The translations under genes were made by a program, and so were the position numbers. Source: Monocercomonoides exilis (lineage: Eukaryota; Preaxostyla; Oxymonadida; Polymastigidae). Taken from it: 64,000 bases of DNA. Each line of letters begins with the position of its first letter. Position 1 is the stretch's first letter. The stretch spans positions 1,118,001 to 1,182,000 of the forward strand of contig LSRY02000024.1 of assembly GCA_001643675.2 (NCBI GenBank), given 5' to 3'. Positions 21,799-34,400 of the stretch are shown here, in pieces. Under the pieces are notes generated by a model. It saw only the letters and a list, made by a program, of their open reading frames with translations. It was not told the origin of the DNA and searched no databases.

Positions 21799-23032
21799 AT
21801 GACCACGCCGAGAATATCTTTTCAAAAAGATGATATTCTAAAGCTTCAACGTGAATTCTTAGCGTTCAAAGATATGCCTCATAAAACGAGCCGCAAGAAT
21901 TTACCTTCAAAACAGAAGAAAGTTCCATCGCTGGATTTTCTCGATGAATTTGTATGCGATTTATTCAATGTGTAAATAAAGTGTTTATTTATTGGGAAAT
22001 TAGGAAGAAAAATTAAAGGCTCGAAAAACAGAGTTTAAAGACGAAATTAAAAATCATTCAGAATTGCTTTCTGAACAGAAAAGGACTCTTCGCGAGCAAG
22101 ACCAGGAGCTGATGGAAATACAAATTCATCAGCAGTTGCAAGAAGAGCCTCCTCAATACCAACAATCATTTGAAACTGATAGGAATTTTGATCAAAGAGA
22201 TTTGATTGATTCGCAACAATTTCTATCTAAGACTGGGGAAGTGATGCATCAGCCATTCAATCAGTCTTTAACACAATTTCCAATGTCTCAAACAACTCCT
22301 ATGAGTCAGCATCAGTTAGCCCAAACTCCCCAGCAATTAGCAAACGGGTTCAATACTCCAAGTACTTCTTTCGCCTCAGGAGGGTTTCCACAAACTCCGT
22401 ATTACCCGATGTATCCTCCTCTCCCGTTTCAGCAAATGATGCCATTTCAATCTCCATATCAGCCAGGATATCCACTTCAACAAACACCTCAGCCTCCTTT
22501 CGCTTCTTCTCCTTATGCATTGCCACCACAGCAGCAACAGCAATTGGCAATGTCGCAACCTCCGTATATGCCTTTAACTCCATATCATCCATTTTATTTC
22601 TATCCAAACCAAACACAGGCTTCTCCTATGACAGAACCTGCATCTTCTTCACAGCCTTCTTCACAAATGCCTTTGTCTCAACCAGCTTCTTCTGCATCGC
22701 AGGCTCTTACATCTGGGCAGCATCCCTTGATGAATAGCGAAACTTCTCCTTCTTCGACTTCTCGCCGCAGTTTGAGTCATCAAAAAGAAAGAGGGACAGG
22801 CGGGGCAATTGCAACGCCTGCGTCTGACAGAACAGAAACTGCAGATACCTCAGCAGTGCGACAGTCCTCGTCTGCGTCTTCTTCTCTGGACTCTTCTGAT
22901 CATCGCACATCCACCCCGTCCTCTTCTCGCATTTACATTCCTCCTCTCTCTTTGCCATCTGAAGAAGCACTTCCATTGCAGATATCTTCTCCCACTTCAT
23001 CATCTGCATCACCATCACCATCACCATTACCG

Positions 23033-23064
<32 letters not shown>

Positions 23065-25120
23065 TTCATCATCTTCTTCTTCATTGTCCAAGCCTTCTTC
23101 AACAGATCGCCAGCGGATGGCAAAAGGCAAAGCAGTCTCTTCACATCGACCGCCAACTCCTCCTTCATCTTCTGCAAAGGCATTATCACGCTCAGCAAGT
23201 GGGCTAAACAAAGCACGTTCACAACAAACACTTCCACGCAAAACTTCGTCTTTGTCGTCTTCTTCTTCTCCTTCTTTTGCTCCTATTTCTCCTTCGTCTT
23301 CGTCCTCCTCCTCTTCTTCAAATGAGACGGAAAAACGCAAAGTGACATTTTCTCCGCGGCAGACATCAACCACCCCACCTCCTCATGCGCCTTCTCCTTC
23401 CTCCTCACAAACAGCCTCAGCGGCAGCACTCGCAAAGCCCAAGCAGGTTAAAAAGCCATCTTCCAAAGCCAAACAGCATTCAGCTGTTTCTTCTCGTGCT
23501 GCTTCTCCAACTGCCCATTCGCCTGCCCCATCGCCAGCACACACACCGACAGCTGTGTCTCAGAAGAGTTCTTCTGCTTCAGACAGAACTGAGCAAGTAG
23601 GAAAGCAAAAGGCGCTGACGAAGAGTGCAGCGAATTCATTGAGCAGAAATGCGTCGTTGTCATCGCTGCAGTCGTCTCAGGAACAAGATGATGAATTGCT
23701 AACGAATTTGACAGCCAGCAAAGAGTTGAAAATGCACACAGACGAATCTGAATCTCTCCCACAGCAACAGAGAAGAGCGTCTGTGAATTCTCACTCGATG
23801 CGAATGGAAGAAGAGGGCAAAGCAAGTTCTGAAAGAGAAGGAGAAAGAATTGGAGGGAACAGGATTCATTTCAACTTTGATGATGAGGAGGAAGTAGGAA
23901 CAGAAAGAGAAACAGAGAGAAAAGAAGAGAGAAATACGAAAGACAACAACACAAAAGCAAATGAACCAAAGAAAAGCATTACACCCCGAATGAATGAAAA
24001 AGCACGCTCATCAGACAATGAAGAACAAAAGCATCACACACCTGTGTTTCCTGTTTCAAGATCAAGCATTGAAGACTTATCTCATCCATCTTCTTCTTCC
24101 TCTTCTTCTGTTTCATCATTGCCAACATCACCAACTATGCCATTGAATTCAACAGATGCACAGTTTGAAGAGAAAGGAGAGACAGAAAGAGGGCAGGACG
24201 AGTTTCCGTCTCTTCTTGTGTCGTCTGAGCGATCTGCTTTCAGTTCTCCACAAAAGACGAACAACAGAGACAGTTTTGAAAAGAAGGAGAAGATGGAGAG
24301 AGAAAGGAATGAAGAAGCAGAGAAAGAGAAAGAGAAAGAGAGAAAGGAGAAAGAAAGAAAGGAAGAAGAAGAAAGGAGGAAGAAGATGGAGGAAGAAGAA
24401 GAGGCTCGAAGAAGAAAAGAAGAAGAAGAACAAAGAAAGAAAGAGGAAGAGGAAGAGAGGAAGAGAAAAGAGGAGGAAGAGAAGAAGAGGAAGGAAGAAG
24501 AAGAGAGAAGGAAGAAAGAGGAGGAGGAAGAAAGAAAGAGAAAAGAGGAAGAAGAAAAGAAAAGAAAAGCTCAGGAGGAAGAAGAAAGGAAGAGGAAGGA
24601 AGAAGAAGAAAGAAAAAGGAAAGAGGAGGAAGAGAGAAAGAAGAAAGAAGAAGAAGAGAGGAAGAGGAAGAACGATGAAACAGATCCGTTTGATCTTTTG
24701 GATTTGCTTGATGACGATGCTGGGCCCAGCCAAGCACAAGAAGCGATTCAGCTGATGAAAGAGCAGCACAGCTCATCTTCAACATCCTCTTCTTCCACAT
24801 CAACTCCATTCTCATCTCTTTCTTCTTCCTCTTCCTCTTCCTCTTTTCCTTCCTCTTCCCCCTCTTCTTCATCGTCATCCACTTCATCTCTTTCCATTCT
24901 CTCTCCATCTTCAACATATCCACAATCATCTCCTCCTGCCACTCCATCGCCTTCTCCTTCAGCATCATCAACTTCTTCTTCTTCTTCTCATTCTTTTTCT
25001 TCTTCTTCTGTTCCTTCTTCTCGCCCTGTCTCTGCCAGACCAAAAACTCCTCTCCGCAGCGCCTCCGCTCGAAGACGCAATGCCCAGCTGTTGTCTTCTG
25101 CCTCTCCTTCTCCTTCTTCC

Positions 25121-25151
<31 letters not shown>

Positions 25152-26432
25152 CTTCCTCTTCCTCTTATTCCTCCTCCTCTTCTTCAGGAGGTCTGTCTCC
25201 ATTTCCTCAGCCATCTGCGAAGCGCTCGAGTGTTAGAGGGCGGGCAGGCTCAGCCGCTGGAGTGAGAGGAATGAGTTCTCCTTCTCCTTCTCCTTCTGCT
25301 TCTTCATTGGCGTCTGCTTCTGCCTCTTCAATTCCAAAAAAGAGTGAGCCATCGCCCTCACGAAGCTCAACTCCTCCCTCTTCGCTGACGTTGGCTGAGC
25401 CATTCAAGCCATTCAACAACCTGTCCACATTTGAGATACCTTTGGCGTCTGATGAAGAGAGCGATGATGATGATGAAGATGATGAAGAAGACGATGATGA
25501 GGAAAGAAATGGCGCAATCAAAAAATCACTGGAGAGCTACTTTGGAACAACCACAAAGCCAAAGAAGAGCAAAGAGACTTCGACAAACAAACATGACACA
25601 GGCAGTTCAGTTGTGTCTTCTTTGTCTTCTTCTACTCCTTCCTCAGAACTGAATGCACTTTCCTCGCTTTCTCTCTCATCAGCTGCAAAACGACGCTCAT
25701 CCACAGCATCAACTGGAAGAAGACTTTCTTCTTCTCGTTCGCCTTCTCCAACACATATTTCAGGCGATTCTTCTTCTTCTTCTTCTTCCTCTTCCTCTTC
25801 TTATTCTTATTCTTCGTATTCTCCTTTGTCTATTTCTGAAGCCAACACACCCCAGCAAACGCCAAGAGATGGCTTGGACTCTTCTCTTTCATCAACATTA
25901 GCCACACAACAGCTGTCACTTGCTCAAACACCAACAAAATCACAATCATCATCATCATCATCTTCTTCTTCTTCTTCCTCTTCTTCCTCTTCTTCTCCAT
26001 TTCCTCCTCCTCCTTTCCCTCCTTCTTCGTCATCGTCTCAACCAGACTCGTTTTCAGCATTCTCAACACCAACAAAAGAAGAACATCATCCAACAAAATC
26101 GTCTTCTTTGCCCTCTGCAAAAACTCCTCCAGTTCAAAACACACTTGATCGGGTGTCAAACATTCTGAAAAGCCATTCAGAAAAATTCAGTTTGCATTAA
26201 AATAAACGTTCTCTTCTTTGTTGGTTATTTGATTCATTTTTACAAATATAATTCATTTTTTAATTTTTTCATTATCAAAATATTTCTTTCTTTCTTTTTT
26301 GAATGATTTCATTAATAATTAACAATTTATTTCATTTTAATCTCTTTCGCTTTCAAATTATTTTAACTTTTATTTTTATTTTTATTTTTATTTTATTTAG
26401 ATCAAGATGACGATGATTCTGATGATGATTAA
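21799..26432 (+). CDS. Large Ser/Pro/Gln- and Glu/Lys/Arg-rich protein, function unknown
   Basis: Proposed exons: 21799..21951, 22004..26189 and 26401..26432, product 1,456 aa. Intron 1 is 52 bp (GTATGCGATT...AATTAG, phase 0). Intron 2 (GTTTGCATTA...TTATTTAG, phase 1) replaces an alternative stop at 26198 with the acidic tail 'NQDDDDSDDD'. The first ~90 residues look ordered and helical ('QKDDILKLQREFLAF', then a coiled coil 'LLSEQKRTLREQDQELMEIQ'). A Pro/Gln/Tyr-rich prion-like stretch follows, then poly-Ser, then a ~130-residue Glu/Arg/Lys single-helix tract (24290-24670) that ends in 'DPFDLLDLLDDD'. That motif contains a DPF tripeptide and a clathrin-box-like LLDLL, hinting at membrane trafficking. 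Nothing else supports this. No family recognised. Confidence 0.7.
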
Positions 26433-26803
26433 CCATTTGAACCTTCAAGCTTTGGGAATAATTTTAAATTTTTTAAAAAGTCAGTTGCTTTTATAATGAA
26501 TTTGTTGATTGGCAAAATCCATTTTTACCAATTTATTTAAGCAGTTCCTTGTATTTTTTAAACCAGAAAATAATCTTTCAACCGAATTCAACATTTTATT
26601 TCTGAAGAAAATCATTAAATACACAATTGATAAATGTCATTGTTTTATTCTCAATGAAAACAGAAAAAATCCTGTTTAACGAAAAAATTGAATTGTTAAC
26701 CTTGTTTTATATTTTTTATTTTTTTTCACAATTGTCTGAAAAATTGAATCAAAAAATCTTTTTAACTGACTTGAGAAACGAGATCAATAGTCCCATAGAC
26801 AAA
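26433..26803. other. AT-rich intergenic DNA
   Basis: No gene recognised. The eIF3f frame is open upstream of its ATG to 26627, but that part is hydrophobic and AT-driven. Confidence 0.5.
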
Positions 26804-27915
26804 ATGGAATCGACAAGCCTTCCTGAAATTGCCTTGCATCCTCTTATTCCAATTCAGATCTTAAATTCTTATGCTCGCTCAAAGGATGAATCTTCACCAT
26901 ATACAATTGGATTGCTATTAGGTTTCAAAAAAGCAACATGCTTTGAAGTTACAATGTCATATCCATTACCATCGTTTGATGGGAAGTCTGAAGAAGCACA
27001 AGTGAAATTTTTCCAATCTACCATTGAAACCCATCGTACGGTCAATCAGCACGAGGATTATATTGGATGGTTTATTTGTTATATGTTTTTAATTTACAAA
27101 TTAATATTATTTTTCAATTATTGGAAATAAAGGTATATTTGCGGGTCAATACCAACGCCAAGTCAGTTGTTTACTTTGCACAATTTCTTTTCAACGCTAT
27201 CAAAAAATGATTTAATCATGCTTTCAATCATTCCAAATCAAACAACAAAGAAATTTGATTTCATGGTTTGATAAGTCCATATATCAAGACTTAATTTTGT
27301 TATTCATTATTTCCACCAGGCACGCTTGATGCAGTCAGACGTTGTACAAGCAGTTCAAGGTGATTATCTTAAAAGTTTTCAATCTGGAACAAATCAAGCT
27401 GTTATTCAAGAGATCATGAGTCGAATTAAGGTCTTACCAATCTACACCGTTGCATCATCGTTAGAGGAGCAAATTGGAGGTTTGATGATTTTCGTTATAT
27501 TTTTTCGTGTTTGAATTAATGTTCCGTTTTTATTAAATCTTCATTCTTTCATATTGAAGTGAATGCGATGATGGAGATTGCAGAAAAAAGAGAGAAAAAA
27601 GAGGGGAAGGAAAAAGGTGAAAAGAAAGGAAAAGGAAAGGAAACACAAGACGATCCTCTAACAGCGATTCGACGGCTTAAAGAGATGATTGATATTGCTG
27701 TGAAGTACACAGATGAGGTTGTGAAAGGAGAGAGAGAAGGAGACAAAGCCATTGGGATGAATTTAATGGAAATGCTGAAGCATTGTGCAGTTATGGATGA
27801 AGCTTCTTTCCGACCAATGCTCAGAGAAGAATCACAGAACATATCAGCTTCTACTCAACTCCTTCAGGCCGTTGTTCAGTTGGCGGATTTATCTGTTCAA
27901 CTTATCACAAAATAA
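26804..27915 (+). CDS. EIF3F: Translation initiation factor eIF3 subunit F
   Basis: eIF3f is a non-catalytic MPN-domain subunit of eIF3, which binds the 40S ribosome. Four exons (26804..27069, 27133..27265, 27320..27479, 27560..27915) join with matching phases 2, 0 and 1 over introns of 63, 54 and 80 bp, giving 304 aa. Donors are GTTTATTTGT, GTTTGATAAG and GTTTGATGAT. The MPN start 'IALHPLIPIQILNSYAR' and 'TIGLLLGF' match eIF3f ('VRLHPVILASIVDSYERR', 'VIGTLLG'). 'EDYIGWYICGS' lies where the family has 'LILGWYATG'. No JAMM metal motif is visible, as expected for an inactive MPN protein. The C-terminal part 'IDIAVKYTDEVVKGERE' parallels 'LSTVLQYAEDVLSGKVS'. A Lys/Glu/Gly loop after residue ~197 is an insertion. 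Confidence 0.9.
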
Positions 27916-28438
27916 ACCTTTTTATCTCATTAATCATAACGTTCTTCTATTTAAAATATAATTCATATCTTGATGCAGTTCATTTTCTTTGAAATAGTTC
28001 TTCATCGTTTGCTGTCACTTCATTTTGACATATCATCTTTTAGATGGAACCTTCAGTCTAAAATTGAAAATTCATATCTTTATGAAAATACCTTGATTTC
28101 TTTTTAATAATAAGAATAAAGATTACCAATTATCAAAATGGAAAGAAATAATTTTTCTATCAATCGACAAATTATCTCTTAAAAAAAATATTGTCAAGCA
28201 ATACAATGAAAACTGAAAAATAGCAAATGATTTTTTTCCAATGATATTGTTTGGATAATATGACTTCTATCATTATCTTTCAATTTGCATTTTTTCGTTT
28301 TATTTATTATAATATGGTTATGGCATTTTTCGACCCATAAAAACTTGTATCTTTCTATTCCTGTTATTTTCTCCCTGTATGAGGCCAGGGCGCGACTTAG
28401 CCTTGACATTTTAAATATAATTTTTACATTTGCGATTT
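27916..28438. other. AT-rich intergenic DNA
   Basis: No supported gene. Contains the eIF3f 3' flank and the ATG4 promoter region. Confidence 0.5.
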
Positions 28439-31400
28439 ATGTCGGACAAAATTGATGATGAAACTCTCTGGCTTTTAGGAACTTCATTTTTGAAAAGACG
28501 TCCTCCTCATTATAAAAACACTTGTGCCGTTACAAGAAACCCGAAACAAAAGTTTTCTTTAAGCATGCAATCATTGTTGTGGTTCACTTATCGAAAGCAT
28601 TTTAGCGAGATTGATAAGACCGGTTTTACTTCTGATAAAGGGTGGGGATGCGTTCATCGCACTTCTCAAATGATGTTGGCCGAAGCATTGAAAAGAATTG
28701 AGTTGTGGAGGAAAGGAAGCACGTGCTCAAAAAAGCAGGATACAATCAACCGTTCAATTATCATGGAATTTCTTGATGATGATGAATCAACATTTTCTAT
28801 ACACAATATCTGTAAAATTGGTCATTCAATAGGGAGGACAATTGGAACGTGGCTTAGTCCATATGATGCTGCTCGTATCCTTCAGGTTATAATTAACAAG
28901 TCTTTGGAGCCCAGATACCCTGTTGTTAAAATATGCATGGATAATGCAATCATCATGGAAGATGTATTCCTTGCGCTATGCACAGCTAATGAACAGAGGC
29001 AAAAAATGCTCATCGAGAAAAAGCGAAAGCAAGCAACTAGCGCTTCAAAGGATTTTATTTTTCAAGACAATATAAAAGGAGCTTTCAATTCGAAAAAATC
29101 TTCTGGCATGTTCTCACAACAAAAAAACACTTTTTCTGAGCTGAACCACAAAAACTTGCAAGTTTCAACTGTTACGCACAGGATCTCAATTCCTTCTGCA
29201 ACTGAGACTTTTTCTTCTTCGTCTCTTGCAATCATTTCTCCTCCTCGGCCACTAAATTTCATCGAGCAATTAAAAGCAATAAGTGCACAAGAAACAAGAA
29301 AAGAAAGAGTGTTAAAAGCGAAAAACGACACAAATTTCTTGTTTGAAGCCACAAAGTCCTCTTCTCCTTCACCTTCACCAACATCCTTAACCACTGATTC
29401 ATTTCCAATTTCATCTGCAAAGTTTTCATCTGCAGTATCATCTTTCGTTGCAGAAAAAAACGCTGATAATAAAATAGCCTCAATGAAAGGCAGAAATCTC
29501 GAAGAAAGCTTGAAATTTGCTCGAGACAACGAAAAAACCCAAAACATGTTTCGCAACACATCATCATCAACAACATCAACTTCATCATCATCCTCCTCAT
29601 CAATTTCTTCTTCTTCTTCTCCCTCCTCCTCCTCCTCTTCTTCTTCTTTTCTCAAAACAGGAACGAAACCTGCATCTGTACCATCAGCAAAGGGGAGCAA
29701 GATACAAAATGTGAAGAGTGAGCAGAGTGAAGCTGATGCTAAAAGCAGAAGAGAAGAAGAAGACAAAGACAGAGAAAGGCGGATCAAAGAGCACAGAGAA
29801 GCAGTTCTGAAGAAGAACGAGAAGAATCTCATTTTCCTGGTGAATTCGATCACAGACGAGGTGGATGATGAAGAAGACGACGAAGGCAGTGTGATTGTGT
29901 GTGATGATGATGAAATGGGGGACGATGAGTTTGTTGTGGACGATGGGTTGAATGAAGAAGAAGGGACAGACACAAAACATGGAGACAGGAAGGAAGAAGA
30001 GGGGAAGGCGAAAGAAGAGAGAGAAAGAGAAGAAGAAGAAGAAGAAGAAGAAGAAGAAGAAGAAGAAGATGATGATGATGATGATAGTGATGAAGGAGAA
30101 CAGATTGATGTTAGAAGTTCAAAGGAATCGAATGAAAAGCTGCTGAAAAGAGGAGGACGGGGAAGGGGAAGAAGAGATAGAGATAGGGGAAGTAGAAGAA
30201 GCAGAAGGAGAAGTAAAAACGAAAGAAATCATAGAAAACCCAGCAAATTGGATGGAACAAAGGGAAAAGCCAATGCAAAAGAAGAAGAAGAAGACAGCAA
30301 AGTGTTGATTGTGGATGATGAGAGCGGGAGAGAAGAGAAGCGAGGGAGCATTCGTGAATGTGGGTGTGGATGTGCTGATGACTCAGGCGATGGAAGCAGC
30401 GATGCGGCGAAAGGGAAGCGGAAGAGGGTGGAATATGGCTTTGAGGTGCATTCGTGGGATGATGGAGACACAGAGTCAGTGACAGAGACAGAGACAGAGA
30501 CAGAGAAAGAGGAGGAAGAGAACACAGACAAGGGAAGGAGGAAGAGAGAAGGAGGGAGAAGTTCAGAGGATGTTATCAGCACAGAAGACGGAGATTATGA
30601 CTCGGCTGATGAGTATTCGACGATCACAAACACGAGCGTGATGGAGGAGACAGGTATAAGCAGCAAAAGGAGCAGAGAAGAGAAAAAGAGGGAGAAGGAG
30701 AAGAAGGAGAAGAAAGAGAAAGAGAAAGAGAAGAGAAGGAGAAGGGAGAAGAAGCAGAATGACAGAAAGAACAGAAGAAGCAGTGGAATAATAGTTGATC
30801 AGAACAAAGGAAAATCTCTGATAAAAGTGCTTACCAGAACCAAAAATGAAGGAAGCAGCGACGAGTGGGAGAAATGGGATGAGCTGGATAATTCCAATGG
30901 AAATGCCAAAAAGGGAAAAAATGATCAAAAGGGAGTGTGTTCTTTGTCTCATCAGCATTCTCAGCAGCATCGCAGACATAAACATAAACATAAACATCAT
31001 CAATGTAGACATCATCATCATCATCATCACACTCAACACAAAAGTCCAAAGAAGAATAGCATTCCAATTGAAACCAAACAGACTGAACATGAAAAGATAG
31101 TGCCAGCCAAGCAGAATAAAGAGACGCCAATCAAAAATGCATATGAAGAAGAAGATGATGATGAGATAACAGAGATTTCTCTATCAGATGTGCCTTGTTC
31201 AATGCATCCAACAGCATTTGACTCTAAATCAAATACAAAAACCAATTCTAATAATAATTCCAATGCTAATTCCAATACAAGCACTAATGCTAAAGCTAAA
31301 CATGAAATTGACTCTGAGAACGAGAAAGAGAATAAAAGCGATTTTGACTCAGACACATTTTCGTATTCTGATTCTGATTCAGCTTCGACTTCATCATCAG

Positions 31401-34400
31401 CCTCAACTTCGTGTTCTACTTGCCTCTCTTCATCATTTTCTGCATCATCATCATCATCATCGTCTTCTTCTTCTTCATCAGCATGCTCAAAATTATCTTC
31501 TTCTCTCTCGTCTTATTCTTCCTCTTGCTCTTCTTGCTCTTCTTTTTGTTCCACCTGCTCCTCTTGTGCTTCTATTTCTCCTTCTCCTTCTTCACATCGC
31601 CATTCACATTCACATTCACATTCACCACAAGTATTATATTCTTCTCTTTCTCCTTTGTCTTCCCATCATCAACGTCATTCTTCTTCTTCCTCTTTTTCTC
31701 AACACAAAAAAGAAGAAGTCAAAAGAAGCGGAAAACGAGCTATTCCACACAACAGCAGTGAAACTTCTGCATCTCAGTCATCTTTTGCCTCTCTTCCTTC
31801 TTCTCCTTGTTCTTCTTTTTCTCCTTCTCCTTCTTATTCACCTTCACCTTCACCTTCTCCCTCCTTCTCTCCTTCTCATTCAGATCCATCCACAATTGCC
31901 CTGTCTAATGCTCCTTCTCCTTTCCAGTCACTTTCTCCACTCTCTTTGTCCTCCCGCAATTCTTCTGTCTCTTCTGACAGAAATATCACAAAAGACACAA
32001 AGAAAAGGAAAGAATACAAGCAGAAACATAATCATTCGCATAGACAAGGAAAAGGAGAAGGAGGAGGAGGAGGAGAAGGAGAAATAAATAGAGAAGAAAT
32101 GAGAAGAGGAAGAGAAGCGAATGAGAGGGAAATACAAGGAAACAGCAAGGGAATAGGAAAGATGACCAAAAAGGAAGATAAATCCAATCAAAATGGAATT
32201 AATGTTGATAACAAAGAAAGCAAAGAAAGCAAAGAAAGAACAGAAAGAAGTGAAAAAGAGGAGAAAGAAGGCAAAAAGGAGAAGAAAGATATGATCGTGT
32301 CGTCCAATTTGGTTGCTTTGCTGGGGGCAGAAAACGAAGTTCGAAGATTCAAACACAAAAGTCATATGAAAGAGCAGATGAAACAAATGAAGAAGGCGAA
32401 GGAGGAAACAAGAATGAAACATGAAGAAAGCAGAAAAAGGAAAAGAGAAAGAGAGGAAAGGAGAGAAAGAAGGGAACTTAAAGAGAAAGAGAAGGAGAAG
32501 GAAAAAGAGAAAGAGAAAGAAAATGAGGAAGAAGAAGTCGAAGAGGAAGAATTTGAAGGGGAAGAAGAAGAAGAAGAGGAAGGGACAGATGAAGGAGAAG
32601 TGTTCATTGAAAATGATGAGTCAACATCTGAAGGAGAAACACTCCACGATTACCTCATCAACTCTGTCACCCCTTATCTTTCATCATCATCATCTTCGTC
32701 TTCTTCTTCTTCATCATCCTCATCCTCTTGTTCTTCTTCCTCTTCCTCCTCTTCCTCTTCTGCTTCTGCTTCTTCTGCTTCCTCTTCTCCTTGCCCTTCT
32801 TCATTCATATCGTCTCCCCCCTCTCCCTCTCGCCCTTCCTCCTCCTTAGCCTCCTCCTCTTCCACCCTCACCTCTTCCTTCTCACTCGTCTCTATGTCAC
32901 AGGGCGAGCTTATCACTTCTCCTGTTCCTTCTCCTTTCTCTCCTTCATTCACCTCCTCCACCCCGCCTTCTGCTAATCTTCTTTCTTCTGCTAATTTTTC
33001 CTCTTCTCCCTTTGCTGACACACAACTGGTGAAACATTCTCCTCCTCTTCTGATTAGAAACATCAGCAGCACAGATACTACTTCTAATAATAATACTAAT
33101 AATAACAAGACTAATGATAACACTGATGTTTCATTGCAAATGAAAATGCAAAAGGAAAAGGAAAAAGTAGAAGGAAAAGAAAATGGAAAGGACAAAATGA
33201 AATGTGAAGACAAAATGATAGAAAAGAAACATAACTTTGCATTTACAGAGCAAAGCAAAGGTATATCCACAAATTATGTTGATCATCATCGACATCATCA
33301 GAATAAGCATGAACAGAAGCATCACAATCACCACAACCATCGGAGACATAGGAACAGACACAGACACAGACGCCATTCAATCAAGAGTGCACATGATGAT
33401 GATGATGAGGAGGAGGAGGAGGAAGAAGATGGAGGAGGAGGAAGAAGGTTGAAGAGACGCAAGAAGACAAGAAGGCATAGAAGAAGCAACACAAAAGATG
33501 AAACTTCTGACAGTGAAGGCAAAGCAGGACGCAGAAGGCGTCTGACAAAGAGCCAAAAGAACAGCAACAAAAAGAAGAAGAGCCGAAAGAAATCTGACAA
33601 GTTCATGTCAAATTACATCAAGAGGTCTCGTCTGTCTCCTACTCGTGTGCGTTCCATGAGCACTCCTCCATTCACATCGCTGTGTTTCTCTCCCGCACGC
33701 TTTCGCATCCAGCCATCGCTCTATTCACCCATCTGCCACTCATTCCCTCCGGTTGCACACAAATACAATCAGAATAGAAGTTATGCAGCACAAGGGGAAT
33801 ACAACAGCAAGACTAAAGAGAAAGAAGGAGAACAATACAGTTCCAATGGAATTATTTCTTCTTCTCCTTCCTCTCCCCTTCTCTTCAGTGACATCTTCCC
33901 AGAGACTCCTTTCTGCCCCTTTGACACTCCTCTCTCGTATGTGCTCAAGATCAGCAGCCAGCCACACAAACACCACAAAACAAAGGCAGATGAAGACGAT
34001 CTCTTCGAAAGGAGAGGAGGAGGTGGTGGTGGAGGAAGCAGCAGAGGAAGACTGAAAAACGACAAAAAGAGTGCCATTTCGAGTGAAGAGAGCACTTTTG
34101 ATGAAGAAAACTCCAACCTCTTTCCAGTCTCGCCTTTCTTTTCGCCTCAGCTTCCTTTCCTCCCTTTCTTTGCCCACTCCACTGCCTATCCTTTGTCTCC
34201 TGCCTTCTCCTCTCGCTTCCTCAGCTGCTTCATCTCTCGCTCTCCTTCTTTCTTCTTCTCTGATCCTTACTCTGCCTCCTCCTCTTCTTCTTATTCTGTC
34301 ACCTCTTCCTCTCTCTTTTCTTCTGCCTCTGCAACTGCCTCTATCTTCTCCCCTTCTTTTGAGAATGGCCCGAAGACTGCTTCTTCTGTTTCCTCTTCCC

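Noticed and set aside
24149-25214. Phe/Leu- and Lys-rich open frames opposite the 21.8-kb gene
   Set aside because: Antisense and shifted readings of GAA and TCT tracts; no Met-start, splice or domain support.
31188-32087. Long Leu/His-rich open frames overlapping ATG4 (also at 32421, 34071, 35605 and on the minus strand)
   Set aside because: These are alternate-frame readings of Ser and Glu/Lys repeats (TCT to CTT or TTC). The ATG4 frame is the one joined to conserved domains.
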